This document shows, one piece after another, positions 8,429 to 19,178 of a stretch of DNA of 64,000 nt; positions within the stretch are counted from its first letter, which is position 1; every line of letters begins with the position of its first letter. Origin of the DNA: Chryseobacterium taklimakanense (lineage in GTDB: Bacteria; Bacteroidota; Bacteroidia; Flavobacteriales; Weeksellaceae); the NCBI RefSeq assembly GCF_900187185.1, contig NZ_LT906465.1, forward strand, positions 2,294,001 to 2,358,000. Direction: 5' to 3'. The notes under the pieces were generated by a model, which saw only the letters and a program-made list of their open reading frames with translations, was not told the origin of the DNA and ran no database searches. Both the position numbers and the translations under genes were made by a program.

Positions 8429-8960
8429 TCCCCGCTCTTCCCCAGCAAGTTACATAATGAACATTATACGCACAGTCCAACGCAACGGGGAGTTCGTCCT
8501 TTACGGTATGCAGTCCAAAGCAAATTCCAAAACATTCTGCAAACCTTCATTCCCTCACAAGCTAATGCCAAGTGCCTATAATGTGGCATTATGTAAAATG
8601 CTTTCCTTTTGTTTGGGCGAAGCCCGCACAATCCACCGCCTTCCAGCCGCCGGTGTCATTATAATTTAGAAGATAAGTTTCCCAAATCAAAACCTTCAAA
8701 TCCCCGCCACCCATTCAAGGATGCAGAAAAATGGTACAGACTGTTTCGGGATTTTCCAAGTTCCTTCAGCCACTGCACGGACAAGTCGTCCAGTCGCTTT
8801 CTTCACCGCGCACAGTCGTATTCCATACTGAAAGAAAATACCTTTCCAAAAAACTTCCAGCACCCATCGCCCCACTTCCAGCAACAAAAAGCATTTTCTT
8901 TCAGCATTCCATACCACTGTCTTTACAGCCGCTTTTTTCATTCAGGCACATAAGGAATGT
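8429..8960 (+). other. Non-coding, hairpin-rich stretch between defence genes and IS element
   Basis: No convincing gene. The base composition is clearly more GC-rich than the genes to the left. Several short palindromes are present: ATAATG/CATTAT (8454-8467), AATGCCA/TGGCATT (8564-8590) and GGGC/GCCC (8615-8625). Open frames on both strands are short, overlap each other and have no protein-like composition. It may be the end of a gene cassette or a relic of a mobile element. Confidence 0.5.
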
Positions 8961-9060
8961 TTAGTCTCTCCTTAAACCACCTATAATTTACTGATTAGTA
9001 GTATTTTGGGTTTAGAATAGCTTGTTTTTTATTGCAAGAATTTGTATCTTAGAGCTTTAA

Positions 9061-9926
<866 letters not shown>

Positions 9927-9942
9927 TAAAAAACAATAATAA

Positions 9943-10470
<528 letters not shown>

Positions 10471-10481
10471 GGAACGACTAA

Positions 10482-10971
10482 CTAATGATAATTAAAATAA
10501 ATTTTAGGGGGCGTATGTCTCTATATTATTGGGGGACAGAGACAATATCGAAACCTAATAATAATTCAATTTGGGTAATTTTTATTAGTCCCTCCTTCAA
10601 AAATCGGGGACTAAATTTGGGATTGTTCATTGGGTTTTAATGTTTTTCATTGTGTTATAAAATATTGTAAAATGTTAAAAAACAATAAAATAAATATTTA
10701 TGGTTGTTTATTGAAATTAATCTATACTCCCGTCTTCGCTACTAAAACCGATGCATTTTGTGCATCGGTTTTTTTATTACCTGCTCAATTCTGTTTCGTA
10801 AATGAAAGAATGTTCCAGGTTGTAATTGGGTGTGGCAAACACCGATTAGATAATTATTTTGCTACAAAAGTGCTGCTTTTGAATATTTTTTATAGATAAA
10901 TATTAAAAAAGCTTCAGTAGAATCCATAAAGTAAAATTTCTCAAAATTTGAAAGAAAAAAGTATAAAAAAA
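10482..10971 (+). other. AT-rich non-coding region with hairpins
   Basis: No gene supported. It contains the inverted repeats TGTCTCT/AGAGACA (10517-10545) and TTAGTCCC/GGGACTAA (10585-10614), the second resembling the end of the neighbouring IS. An intrinsic terminator at 10746-10775 closes no recognisable gene. The longest open frame (10630-10899) crosses this terminator and looks spurious. Confidence 0.5.
10746..10775 (+). terminator. Orphan intrinsic terminator
   Basis: A perfect 10-bp stem, AACCGATGCA and TGCATCGGTT, with a 5-nt loop is followed by a run of T. It points along the plus strand, but no intact gene lies upstream. It may have served a gene lost on IS insertion, or a short untranslated RNA. 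Confidence 0.75.
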
Positions 10972-11002
10972 TTTGTTATAAAAAAAAATTGTGCTACTTT
11001 TA
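10972..11002 (+). promoter_or_regulatory. Promoter of a candidate small RNA
   Basis: TTTG at 10972-10975 and TACTTTTA at 10995-11002 are spaced by 19 bp, one mismatch from the Bacteroidetes consensus. No protein-coding start follows on this strand before the terminator at 11067. Confidence 0.5.
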
Positions 11003-11005
11003 CAT

Positions 11006-11097
11006 CGCTTTAATGAGGCACACGCTTCACAGAAGCAATAAATTTTTTTTCATCATTTGTGTTTTTAGAATCGTGTCGCAAGATGCGATTCTTTTTT
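11006..11097 (+). ncRNA. Candidate small RNA of about 90 nt
   Basis: The segment lies between a good promoter (10972-11002) and an intrinsic terminator: stem AGAATCG (11067-11073) with CGATTCT (11086-11092) plus a T run to 11097. It holds no open frame of useful length. The terminator cannot serve the converging DUF3810 gene, because on the minus strand the hairpin is not followed by T. It matches no RNA family I recognise. Confidence 0.4.
11067..11097 (+). terminator. Intrinsic terminator of the candidate small RNA
   Basis: The stem AGAATCG/CGATTCT with a 12-nt loop is followed by six T. It points toward the 3' end of the converging DUF3810 gene and stops transcription just before entering it. 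Confidence 0.6.
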
Positions 11098-12157
11098 ATT
11101 GGTGTTCTTTTTCATACCTGATTAACAAATCGTTAAAATAGCTGTAAGTGATGCTGCCTTCCTGTTGGTTTGTTTTTAGAAAAATATTATTTGTAAACCC
11201 AAAGAATGAATCTAAAACTCCGGAATGTCTGTATCGAAACATTATTTCATATAGCCTGTCTCTTTTCATTCCTGGAGAATATCGGGCAATAACAGCTTTT
11301 ACAAATTTTTCATCCTGCTCTACAATCAAATTTAACAGGCTTTTAAGCACGAAATACTCCGTGCTGTATTTCAAATCCATGTTCCGGGAGTTTACACCAA
11401 TTAAATACCCTATAAAATTAGCTTCCTGTTCACGCGCATAGCCCAGCTGGTGGGCGCTCTCATGTGCTAAAGTGAATGGGAGATGTGTCGAAGGTAATTT
11501 TGGATTGTACTGAGCTTCCGCAGTAAATGGATTATAGTAGCCGTAAATCCCAGTGTAACTCATGATGTCTTTGAATAGGGAAGATTTAAAGCTGTCAACA
11601 TCACTTCCGGCTTTTGGGTTAAGGAATTGCGGTAACTGCTTCTGATTCCTGAGAATTTCTTCCACCACCAAATTTTTATCATAAACCTTAAAAACACCGT
11701 TCCGGTCTTCCTGTACCTGTGCTCTGGTTCTTTTACATTTCTCAAGATATATCAGGGATAATGCTTTTGCGTCATCCAGTTTTATTTCGTAATCGGGAAG
11801 CTTTTCACTTATTGGATCCTGGAAATACAGCAGTCCCCAAAATATCTGATAACTAAAATAGATTATATTTAAAATGATCAGCAGCCTGACACCATTCCGT
11901 TGGCCCCGCTTCAGAACGGTTCTTAAAATCAGATAAATTAATAAGACGGCAAGCAAAACATAAAAAACATCGCCCACCGAAAAATTAAATTTTGAAAAAA
12001 GGCTTTGGTGAATGGCTTTTTGCTTTTCAAAGAATGACTCAGCCAGCCGGATGATAAAATCTATTTTTGAGAATAGGTAGAACAAAAGAAATTGGGCAAG
12101 TAAAACACCTGCCCAAAACCTTTTCTTTGATAATATTTTTGTATTATTAATGGCCAC
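11096..12157 (-). CDS. DUF3810 membrane protein, putative zinc metalloprotease
   Basis: A 353-residue protein of the DUF3810 family, widespread in Bacteroidetes. Three N-terminal membrane helices (about residues 15-33, 62-80 and 92-112) are followed by a soluble domain with HESAH at 232-236, a zincin-type HEXXH motif, and downstream acidic residues in YAREQEANFIGYL that could supply the third zinc ligand. A membrane-bound peptidase is therefore likely, but the substrate is unknown. Its start codon overlaps the end of the upstream transporter gene by 11 bp, so the two form an operon. Confidence 0.85.
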   Translation of the reverse strand: MAINNTKILSKKRFWAGVLLAQFLLFYLFSKIDFIIRLAESFFEKQKAIHQSLFSKFNFSVGDVFYVLLAVLLIYLILRTVLKRGQRNGVRLLIILNIIYFSYQIFWGLLYFQDPISEKLPDYEIKLDDAKALSLIYLEKCKRTRAQVQEDRNGVFKVYDKNLVVEEILRNQKQLPQFLNPKAGSDVDSFKSSLFKDIMSYTGIYGYYNPFTAEAQYNPKLPSTHLPFTLAHESAHQLGYAREQEANFIGYLIGVNSRNMDLKYSTEYFVLKSLLNLIVEQDEKFVKAVIARYSPGMKRDRLYEIMFRYRHSGVLDSFFGFTNNIFLKTNQQEGSITYSYFNDLLIRYEKEHQ

Positions 12158-13592
12158 CTTCTGTTTTTACTTTGTCAAGTTCAATTCCCTGAGCCCTGAG
12201 GATTCCTGTAACGCGCACAGCATAGAACGCAAGGTATGCAAAACACACGATTCCAACAATATAGCTGAAATGAATATTGGTAAGATCAGCGATATAGCCC
12301 TGAAGCAAACTCACGATACCTCCACCCATAATCATCATGATCAGATAACCGGAACCTTCATTGGTGTGTTTTCCCAATCCATTAATTGCAAGAGCAAAAA
12401 TACATGGCCATAAAGTAGAGCAGAACAGACCTACGCTGGTAAATGCATAAACAGAAACCATTCCGGAAGTCAGCATCCCGATCAACAGTGCCAGAATCCC
12501 AAGGCAGGAAAAGATAAGAAGCATTCTTGCCGGATTACCTTTGCTCGCAATGTCAGCCGCAATCATCACCAAAATTACGAACGCATAAATATAGAAAGGT
12601 TTGAGATCGTGCTGAGCAATAAAGTTAACCAACAGGAATACCGCAAAAGCAAGATATGGCGCGATAAACCTCATGGTTTTCTTGAAGCCAGCTCCGGCAT
12701 CAAACGCTTCTACAGCGCCGGTCCATCTGCCGATCATCAAAGATGCCCAGTATAAAGAAACATAAGGTGCGATATCTTTAGTTTCAAAACCAAGATTGTT
12801 TTCCATATAAGCCGGTAAATTACTCGCAGTGGAGACTTCCACACCAACATACACGAAAATCGCAATCATTCCCAAAACCAATTGTGGGAAAGCAAAAGCA
12901 CTTTTGCGGTGATGCCCAGGCTGTAAATCATGGGTATCTGCAGTATTGGTTTCAGTGGCTTTAGGCAGAGATGAAAATTTAAGCAGGAGCGCAACTAAAA
13001 CAAAAGCCGCACCTAAAATCAGATACGGAATTTTAACAGATTCAACGCTTGCTTCAGTATTTGCTGCTGTTGCGGAACCGAAAATTGCGAAAGAAACAAT
13101 AAGCGGGCCGATGGTCGTACCAAAATTGTTGATACCGCCGGCCATCGTCAGTCTTTGTGATCCGGTTTCATTTGGCCCTAATGCGATTGCCAGTGGATTA
13201 GCAACAATCTGTTGAAGGGAGAATCCCAAACCTACCGTGAAAAGTCCCGATATCATCAGGACAAAAGAACCTGCGTTTGCCGCAGGAATAAACAGGAGCG
13301 TGCCCGCTGCAGAAATCAGCAAACCTAATATCAAACCGTTTTTGTAACCGATTTTATTGATTAAATCCTGCTTCATCCCCTTAGAAATTAACATATAAAT
13401 AAGGGATCCCACCGTATATGCCACATAAAACGCAAACTGAACCATTTGGCTCTGCATTTGGGTCAGGTTAAAAGCTTTCTTGAAAACCGGAATCAAAATG
13501 TCGTTACTCGCAGCAACGAAGCCCCAGAAGAAAAATACAGTAACCAGCGGGATAAACTGTCCCCAGTTGGTTTGTTTGGTGTTTACAGACAT
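12147..13592 (-). CDS. Sugar MFS transporter, FucP/GluP-like
   Basis: A 481-residue major facilitator protein with about twelve membrane helices. It starts QFIPLVTVFFFWGFVAASND, typical of the fucose/glucose-galactose permease group, and has NPLAIALGPNETGSQRLTMA near residue 130. It probably imports a monosaccharide with protons into the cytoplasm. The sequence TATATTTG on the minus strand (13613-13620) gives a likely -10 type box and a leader of about 17 nt; the -33 box is not clear. The DUF3810 gene overlaps its end. Confidence 0.85.
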   Translation of the reverse strand: MSVNTKQTNWGQFIPLVTVFFFWGFVAASNDILIPVFKKAFNLTQMQSQMVQFAFYVAYTVGSLIYMLISKGMKQDLINKIGYKNGLILGLLISAAGTLLFIPAANAGSFVLMISGLFTVGLGFSLQQIVANPLAIALGPNETGSQRLTMAGGINNFGTTIGPLIVSFAIFGSATAANTEASVESVKIPYLILGAAFVLVALLLKFSSLPKATETNTADTHDLQPGHHRKSAFAFPQLVLGMIAIFVYVGVEVSTASNLPAYMENNLGFETKDIAPYVSLYWASLMIGRWTGAVEAFDAGAGFKKTMRFIAPYLAFAVFLLVNFIAQHDLKPFYIYAFVILVMIAADIASKGNPARMLLIFSCLGILALLIGMLTSGMVSVYAFTSVGLFCSTLWPCIFALAINGLGKHTNEGSGYLIMMIMGGGIVSLLQGYIADLTNIHFSYIVGIVCFAYLAFYAVRVTGILRAQGIELDKVKTEGGH

Positions 13593-13625
13593 ATTTTTGG
13601 TAATTGTTAAAACAAATATAATTAT

Positions 13626-14360
13626 TTATTTGGTTTCAAAGTATTCAGTCAGCGTCTTTTTTATCTCATTATGAGAAATTAATTTCAGCTCCTGTGTATT
13701 TGCTGAAGGTTCAAGAATTTCATTTAAATAAACCTGAACCTTTCCCGGAAAACCCTTCGAATAATCAAACGGAAACATTTCCTTCAAGCCTGCAAAAGTA
13801 TAAACCGCTATTGGAAAATCATGTTTGGCTGAGAGAATGAACGCTCCGTCTTTAAAGGTATCCAGTATGATCGAACTGTCATCGGGAACGCCGCCCTCCG
13901 GGAAGATCACAATATTTTGTCCGTGGTTCATTTTTTCTGCTGCCCGGCGGTAAACATCGGCGCGGCTGCGCGGATCTTTACGGTCCACCAGAATGCATAT
14001 TCTTTTATAGATAATACTGAAAACGGGGATGTTGGCAAGTTCTTTTTTCCCGATGAAACATAAGGGATGGTGCGGATGAAGAACGCTCATCAGCATAATA
14101 TCAATAATCGAAGTATGATTAGATATGAAAATATATTGCCTTTTTTTATCGATGGATTTTTCGGTCTTTTTGATGAGTTCGTAGCGGAATCCCATGCCGT
14201 AAAAAAGTATGATACACCACCAGCGGATAAAGATGTAGGCATATTTGAAATGAGATTCTTTGATGGAAAGCAGGATTACCGGCAGGCCAAAAATCAGGAT
14301 AAATAGAAATGCCAGAAATAGGAACCAGGCGCGCCACAGATAATTCAGAATTTTTTTCAT
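13626..14360 (-). CDS. plsC: 1-acyl-sn-glycerol-3-phosphate acyltransferase
   Basis: Membrane-linked acyltransferase that adds the second fatty acid to lysophosphatidate in phospholipid synthesis. The family motifs are NHTSIID (H82 to D87, the H-X4-D catalytic pair) and FPEGGVPDD (from residue 153). An N-terminal hydrophobic stretch (about 10-32) anchors it. The ATG at 14360 is chosen over 14378 because a likely promoter box (TATTTTTG on the minus strand, 14376-14383) covers the upstream ATG. Length 244 residues is normal. Either acyl-glycerol phosphate or a lysolipid could be the acceptor. Confidence 0.85.
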   Translation of the reverse strand: MKKILNYLWRAWFLFLAFLFILIFGLPVILLSIKESHFKYAYIFIRWWCIILFYGMGFRYELIKKTEKSIDKKRQYIFISNHTSIIDIMLMSVLHPHHPLCFIGKKELANIPVFSIIYKRICILVDRKDPRSRADVYRRAAEKMNHGQNIVIFPEGGVPDDSSIILDTFKDGAFILSAKHDFPIAVYTFAGLKEMFPFDYSKGFPGKVQVYLNEILEPSANTQELKLISHNEIKKTLTEYFETK

Positions 14361-14403
14361 AGAAATTTTCTGCCTCAAAAATATAAAAATTTAGGTGCTG
14401 AGG

Positions 14404-14865
14404 TTATCCGCTGAAAATAATTCTTTTTTTAACGGAGTAATTCAAGACAGAAACCAAAACGATTGCAGCGATCTTGCTCAGCATTTCCGGGCTGAAGACG
14501 AAAAATCCTAAATCGAAATATTCATTTCTGAAAGCGCTGCTGTAAAATATCTGGAAAAACATAAGGCTGAGCACCGTGGAAATCGCAGAAATTGCAATGA
14601 AATAAGCAAATTCTCTCCTTTTTGAATGCTTGCCTCTCTCGAAAACAAACCAGATGCTGAAAAAATAGTTTGAAATAATACCGCAGGAGGTTGAAAGAAT
14701 GTTGCTTAAAGGAAAATGAACTCCGTACAGATTCTTTTCCCAGGCAAATATCGGCGGCAGCTGCACGCTGAAAAATTTAAATGTCCCAACTTCGATTACA
14801 GCGCTCATAGCGCCTGCTAACACAAAGAAAAGCACCTGTTTTTGGCTCAGCAGAAGTTGTTTCAT
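14404..14865 (-). CDS. GtrA-family membrane protein
   Basis: A 153-residue protein with four membrane helices and the GtrA/DPMS layout: helix 1 near LLLSQKQVLFFVLAGAMSA, helix 2 with NILSTSCGIISNYFFSIWFVF, and a final helix ending in VLNYSVKKRIIFSG. GtrA proteins are thought to flip lipid-linked sugars for cell-surface polysaccharide. The box TAAATTTG on the minus strand (14882-14889) suggests a promoter with a leader of about 13 nt. It lies 43 bp upstream of plsC on the same strand, so read-through is possible. Confidence 0.85.
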   Translation of the reverse strand: MKQLLLSQKQVLFFVLAGAMSAVIEVGTFKFFSVQLPPIFAWEKNLYGVHFPLSNILSTSCGIISNYFFSIWFVFERGKHSKRREFAYFIAISAISTVLSLMFFQIFYSSAFRNEYFDLGFFVFSPEMLSKIAAIVLVSVLNYSVKKRIIFSG

Positions 14866-15094
14866 TTTATCTTTTGTGCTGCAAATTTAAAATAATGTTA
14901 AACATTAATAAAATTATCAAAAGAAATTTTGCAGTTTCAAAAATATTTTTACCTTTAATCAATAAATTGCAAAAAATTACCTGATATCACCCTGCTGCTG
15001 AAAATTATTCGCTGGCAGCGCGGCTTATCTTGAAGATTCTCTAAGAATACATTGTCTGACTTTATCCTTTTTAACCATTAAATGTGAAAGTATT

Positions 15095-15343
15095 GTGAAC
15101 AACTCAAGACGATACCGCAAATTTGAGCCTCAACAAAAACGTATTGAAGAGCTTGAAAAAACAAATGACCGCTTCAGGAGAGTTTATTCTGAATACCAAA
15201 CGATGTCGGACGAGCTTTGGAATCTTGAAACCTCTGAAGGAGCATCTATTCCGGATGATTTCATTAACGCTGTAAAACTGCAGACCTCATATCTTGAAGA
15301 CGAGATAGAAGACTGGCTTCTGGAAGAAAGCAGCGAAGATTAA
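15095..15343 (+). CDS. Small charged coiled-coil protein, unknown
   Basis: An 82-residue, acidic, almost wholly helical protein (RKFEPQQKRIEELEKTNDRF; LEDEIEDWLLEESSED). There is no membrane segment or signal peptide. No ATG is available: the upstream ATG at 15082 is immediately stopped, so GTG at 15095 is the likely start. It resembles the short DUF465/YdcH-like proteins in size and character, but I see no firm match. It precedes the kinase gene by 56 bp on the same strand. Confidence 0.55.
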   Translation: MNNSRRYRKFEPQQKRIEELEKTNDRFRRVYSEYQTMSDELWNLETSEGASIPDDFINAVKLQTSYLEDEIEDWLLEESSED

Positions 15344-15399
15344 GCATATAATTTTAAGATTAATTTTTATATTTTAGCATCTTTAAATTTTGTTAAAAT

Positions 15400-16266
15400 A
15401 TGATTGCTATTGTTGATGGCGGCTCCACAAAATGCGATTGGGTTATTTTGGATCATAACTGGGACATCGCCTTCAAGACAGAAACCATTGGGTTCAATCC
15501 CAATATCATAGACGTTTCACAAATTCCGGCAGAGATATTAAATAATCAGCAGCTTTCCGAAAACCGTTTTCAGGTGAATCATATTTATTTTTATGGTTCT
15601 GGCTGCGGTGTGCGCGAAAATTGCCTCAGGGTTGAAGATTCGCTGAAGAAAGTTTTTACAAACGCTAAAATTACCGTAAAAGAAGACCTTACTGCAGCAG
15701 CTTATTCAGCATACAACGGGAGGCCGGCCATCGTCTGTATTCTCGGGACCGGTTCCAATGCATGCTATTTCGATGGCGAAAACATTAAGCGCGAACTGCC
15801 GTCTCTTGGATTTTTAATAGGTGATGAAGGAAGCGGCTGCGCTCTTGGGAAGCTTTTGGTGAAGAACTATTTCATGAAAAAAATGCCGCCAGACCTTCAC
15901 AAAGAATTTACGGAAGCTTATAACCTGAATATCGAGGATCTTATCGCAAATATGTACCACAATCCCCGGGCAAATGCTTATTTGGCAGAATTCAGCAGAT
16001 TTATCGTTACACGCAAAGAGCATCCGTATCTGCAGCATCTCGTCTTTCAGGAACTGAAAAACTACCTCGATTATCAGGTCATTCCGTATGAGGAAAGTAA
16101 AAGCAGTGAGGTGAATTTCATTGGATCCATCGCCTATTATTACGAAGATATTTTGCGTTCAGCAGCAGCCGACCTGCACTTAAACATCGGCAAGATTGTG
16201 CAGAAGCCTATCGAAAGCCTTGTGGAATACCACAGACAGTACATTCTCCCGAATCTTGGGATATAA
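15400..16266 (+). CDS. BadF/BadG/BcrA/BcrD-type ATPase, likely N-acetylglucosamine kinase
   Basis: A 288-residue sugar kinase-like ATPase of the ASKHA fold. Phosphate-binding loops are visible: IVDGGSTKCDWVILD at the start, ILGTGSNACYFDG at about residue 107, and FLIGDEGSGCALGKLLV at about 128, the signature of N-acetylglucosamine kinases. It would phosphorylate amino sugars from cell-wall recycling or chitin. It ends 24 bp before maeB on the same strand, so the two may be co-transcribed. Confidence 0.8.
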   Translation: MIAIVDGGSTKCDWVILDHNWDIAFKTETIGFNPNIIDVSQIPAEILNNQQLSENRFQVNHIYFYGSGCGVRENCLRVEDSLKKVFTNAKITVKEDLTAAAYSAYNGRPAIVCILGTGSNACYFDGENIKRELPSLGFLIGDEGSGCALGKLLVKNYFMKKMPPDLHKEFTEAYNLNIEDLIANMYHNPRANAYLAEFSRFIVTRKEHPYLQHLVFQELKNYLDYQVIPYEESKSSEVNFIGSIAYYYEDILRSAAADLHLNIGKIVQKPIESLVEYHRQYILPNLGI

Positions 16267-16290
16267 TTTTTTAAATTTCAAATCAAATCA

Positions 16291-18591
16291 ATGCCTACAT
16301 ACAAAAACAGAGACGAGAAAAACTTCAACCAAGCCGCTCTCGACTATCATAAAGCAGAACCAAAAGGTAAAATAGAAGTCATTCCATCAAAACCGCATTC
16401 CTCAGCGCGGGATCTTTCCCTGGCTTATTCGCCGGGCGTAGCAATTCCGTGTCTTGAGATTGAAAAAAATCCGCAAACCATTTACGATTATACCGGAAAA
16501 GGAAATCTGGTAGCAGTGATCTCCAATGGAACCGCGGTACTGGGACTGGGGGATATCGGTGCTGAAGCCTCAAAGCCGGTGATGGAAGGGAAAGGGCTTT
16601 TATTTAAAATTTTCGCAGACATCAATGTTTTTGATATCGAGATTAGTGAAAAAGATCCTGATAAATTCATCGAAATTGTCAAAGGAATTGCCCCAACTTT
16701 TGGCGGAATCAATCTTGAAGATATTAAAGCACCTGAAGCTTTCTATATCGAACAAAGACTGAAAGAAGAACTCAACATTCCGTTGATGCACGATGACCAG
16801 CACGGTACTGCAATCATTTCTGCAGCAGCTTTGCTGAATGCTCTGGAGCTGGCCGGAAAAAAGATTGATGAGGTGAAAATGGTCGTGAACGGTGCCGGAG
16901 CCGCAGCGATTGCCTGTACAAAACTTTATATCGCTCTCGGATTAAAGAAAGAAAACGTGCTGATGTGCGACAGCAAAGGCGTGATCAACCACAAAAGAGA
17001 AAATTTAACTCCGGAAAAGCTCGATTTTATCGTAAATACGGATAAAGATACCTTGGACGAAGCATTAATGGGTGCCGATGTTTTCGTTGGGCTTTCAAAA
17101 GGCGACGTGATGACGCCGGATATGCTGAACTCGATGGCAGAAAATCCAATTGTCTTTGGTTTGGCTAACCCAACTCCGGAAATTGATTATAATCTGGCGA
17201 TAAAAACCCGCAAAGACGTGATCATGGCTACCGGAAGAAGCGATTTTCCTAACCAGGTGAACAATGTTTTGGGCTTCCCATATATTTTCCGTGGCGCTTT
17301 GGATGTGCAGGCTTCAGGAATTAATGAAGAAATGAAATTGGCGGCAGTTCACGCCCTTGCAGATCTTGCCAAAGAACCTGTTCCGGAAGCTGTGATTTTA
17401 GCTTACAATTTGAAATCTTTGAATTTCGGCAGAGATTATTTTATTCCCAAGCCCTTCGATAACCGTTTGATCACAAGGGTTTCTATCGCTGTGGCAAAAG
17501 CAGCTATGGAAAGCGGTATTGCGGGAAGAGCGATCACCGATTTTGAGGAGTATGAAAACAATCTCCTCGACAGAATGGGGCGCGACGAGAAACTGATCCG
17601 TATGATGCAGAACAGGGCGCGTTCAAACCCGAAAAGAATTACACTTGGAAATGCTGAAGAGTATAATGTCCTGAAAGCTGCACAAATTCTTTACGAAGAA
17701 GGGATTGCGCAACCTATTCTCTTGGGTGAGAAAAAATTCATCAGGGAGCAAATGCAGAAATTCGGAATCGAAATCGATGTGCCAATCGTGGATCCGATGG
17801 ATGATGACCAGGAAGAAAAACGCCGCGAATACCGGGATACGCTTTGGAAACTTCGCCAAAGAAAAGGTATGAATGAGTACAAGGCGAAACGTTTTGTCCG
17901 CCAGCGTGATTATTTTGGCCCGCTGATGCTGAAACACGGCGATACCGACGGGCTGATTGTCGGCTTTTCTAAAAATTACACCTCTGTACTCCGGCCGGTT
18001 TTAGAAGTCATTGAAAAAGAAAACGGTGTAGATAAAGTAGCTGGGATGATGATGATCTTAACCGAGAAGAAACCGATTTTCTTTGCAGATACATCCATCA
18101 ATGCGGATCCGTCAGTCGAAGATTTGGTCAACATTGCGAAAATGGCTGAAATTACTGTGAAAACTTTCGCCATCGAACCAAGAATTGCGATGCTGGGCTA
18201 CGAAAATTTCGCAGGAATCTCAGAGACTTCCAAGAAAGTGGCAAAAGCGGTCGAAATTCTTCACCAAAAGTTTCCTAAAATGGTTGTTGATGGCGAAATT
18301 CAGCCTGACTTTGCGATGAATGCAGACCATTTGGCAGATTATCCTTTCTCCAAACTGGGCACAACACCGGCAAACGTTTTTGTGTTCCCGAATCTTGAAA
18401 GTGCGAACCTTTCATACAAAATTATCAGAGGAATGAAAGTAGCGCAGGTTGTAGGACCTATTTTAATGGGCTTGAAACAGCCGGTCCACGTGGTGCAGAT
18501 GCGTTCCAGTGTGGATGAAATCGTGAATTTGGCCACCATTGCCGTTCTGGATGCGCAGAGAAGAGAAGAAATGAAAAAGTCCGGAAAATGA
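16291..18591 (+). CDS. maeB: NADP-dependent malic enzyme with phosphotransacetylase-like domain
   Basis: Converts malate to pyruvate and CO2 with reduction of NADP. The malic enzyme part covers about residues 1-420: [49 protein letters not shown] and the Rossmann loop [13 protein letters not shown]. The C-terminal part (about 430-766) is a phosphate acetyltransferase-like domain thought to act in regulation, for example by acetyl-CoA. The length of 766 is typical for MaeB. The stop overlaps the ruvA start by 4 bp (ATGA), showing translational coupling. Confidence 0.95.
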   Translation: MPTYKNRDEKNFNQAALDYHKAEPKGKIEVIPSKPHSSARDLSLAYSPGVAIPCLEIEKNPQTIYDYTGKGNLVAVISNGTAVLGLGDIGAEASKPVMEGKGLLFKIFADINVFDIEISEKDPDKFIEIVKGIAPTFGGINLEDIKAPEAFYIEQRLKEELNIPLMHDDQHGTAIISAAALLNALELAGKKIDEVKMVVNGAGAAAIACTKLYIALGLKKENVLMCDSKGVINHKRENLTPEKLDFIVNTDKDTLDEALMGADVFVGLSKGDVMTPDMLNSMAENPIVFGLANPTPEIDYNLAIKTRKDVIMATGRSDFPNQVNNVLGFPYIFRGALDVQASGINEEMKLAAVHALADLAKEPVPEAVILAYNLKSLNFGRDYFIPKPFDNRLITRVSIAVAKAAMESGIAGRAITDFEEYENNLLDRMGRDEKLIRMMQNRARSNPKRITLGNAEEYNVLKAAQILYEEGIAQPILLGEKKFIREQMQKFGIEIDVPIVDPMDDDQEEKRREYRDTLWKLRQRKGMNEYKAKRFVRQRDYFGPLMLKHGDTDGLIVGFSKNYTSVLRPVLEVIEKENGVDKVAGMMMILTEKKPIFFADTSINADPSVEDLVNIAKMAEITVKTFAIEPRIAMLGYENFAGISETSKKVAKAVEILHQKFPKMVVDGEIQPDFAMNADHLADYPFSKLGTTPANVFVFPNLESANLSYKIIRGMKVAQVVGPILMGLKQPVHVVQMRSSVDEIVNLATIAVLDAQRREEMKKSGK

Positions 18592-19172
18592 TTTACTCGT
18601 TAAAAGGAACTGTACAGGAACTCACACCAACTTATACCGTCATCGATGTTAACGGTGTTGGTTATTACGTGGGAATCAGCCTGCAGACCTCAGAAAAACT
18701 AAATTTGGGTAAGGAAACTTTTCTCTTTACCCAACAAATTATCCGTGAAGATGCAAATTTGCTTTTTGGGTTTCATACTTCTTCGGAAAAAGAGATGTTT
18801 AATCTTCTGATAAGCGTGAACGGCGTTGGCCCGGTATCGGCGCTCATCATGCTGTCCTCATTGAATAATGTGGAGATTGGCAATGCGGTTTTATCGGGTA
18901 ACAGTGGGCTTTTGCAAAGGGTAAAAGGTATCGGTGCCAAAACCGCAGAAAGAATAATTGTTGACCTGAGAGATAAAGTACAAAAATTCAGTACCGAAGA
19001 GAAAAATAATTCTGTTTCAGTAAATAATAAAGTAAAGGAAGAATCGTTATCTGCATTAGAAGTTTTAGGAATTTCTAAAAAAATGAGCGAAAAAATTGCG
19101 GACAGGTTCCTGAAACAAAAGCCGGAAATTTCGGTCGAAGATCTTGTAAAGCAGATTTTAAAAAACCTTTAA
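18588..19172 (+). CDS. ruvA: Holliday junction branch migration protein RuvA
   Basis: RuvA binds Holliday junctions as a tetramer and loads the RuvB motor. The 194-residue protein has the N-terminal OB fold ([20 protein letters not shown]), two helix-hairpin-helix motifs (VNGVGPVSALIML and VKGIGAKTAERIIVDL, near residues 80 and 115) and a C-terminal RuvB-binding domain (LSALEVLGISKKMSEKI). It overlaps maeB by 4 bp and lies 6 bp before sprA, an order common in Flavobacteriia. Confidence 0.97.
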   Translation: MIYSLKGTVQELTPTYTVIDVNGVGYYVGISLQTSEKLNLGKETFLFTQQIIREDANLLFGFHTSSEKEMFNLLISVNGVGPVSALIMLSSLNNVEIGNAVLSGNSGLLQRVKGIGAKTAERIIVDLRDKVQKFSTEEKNNSVSVNNKVKEESLSALEVLGISKKMSEKIADRFLKQKPEISVEDLVKQILKNL

Positions 19173-19178
19173 AAACAC

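Noticed and set aside
8476-8620. Integron attC-like site
   Set aside because: A GTCCAAC box matches the consensus end, but the partner GTTRRRY box at a suitable distance is not present, so the case is too weak.
8609-8964. Three overlapping frames of 77-114 codons on both strands
   Set aside because: They overlap each other, have atypical composition and no homologue I recognise; the block is better read as non-coding.
10630-10899. 89-codon plus-strand frame
   Set aside because: It runs through a strong intrinsic terminator at 10746-10775 and has no typical protein features.
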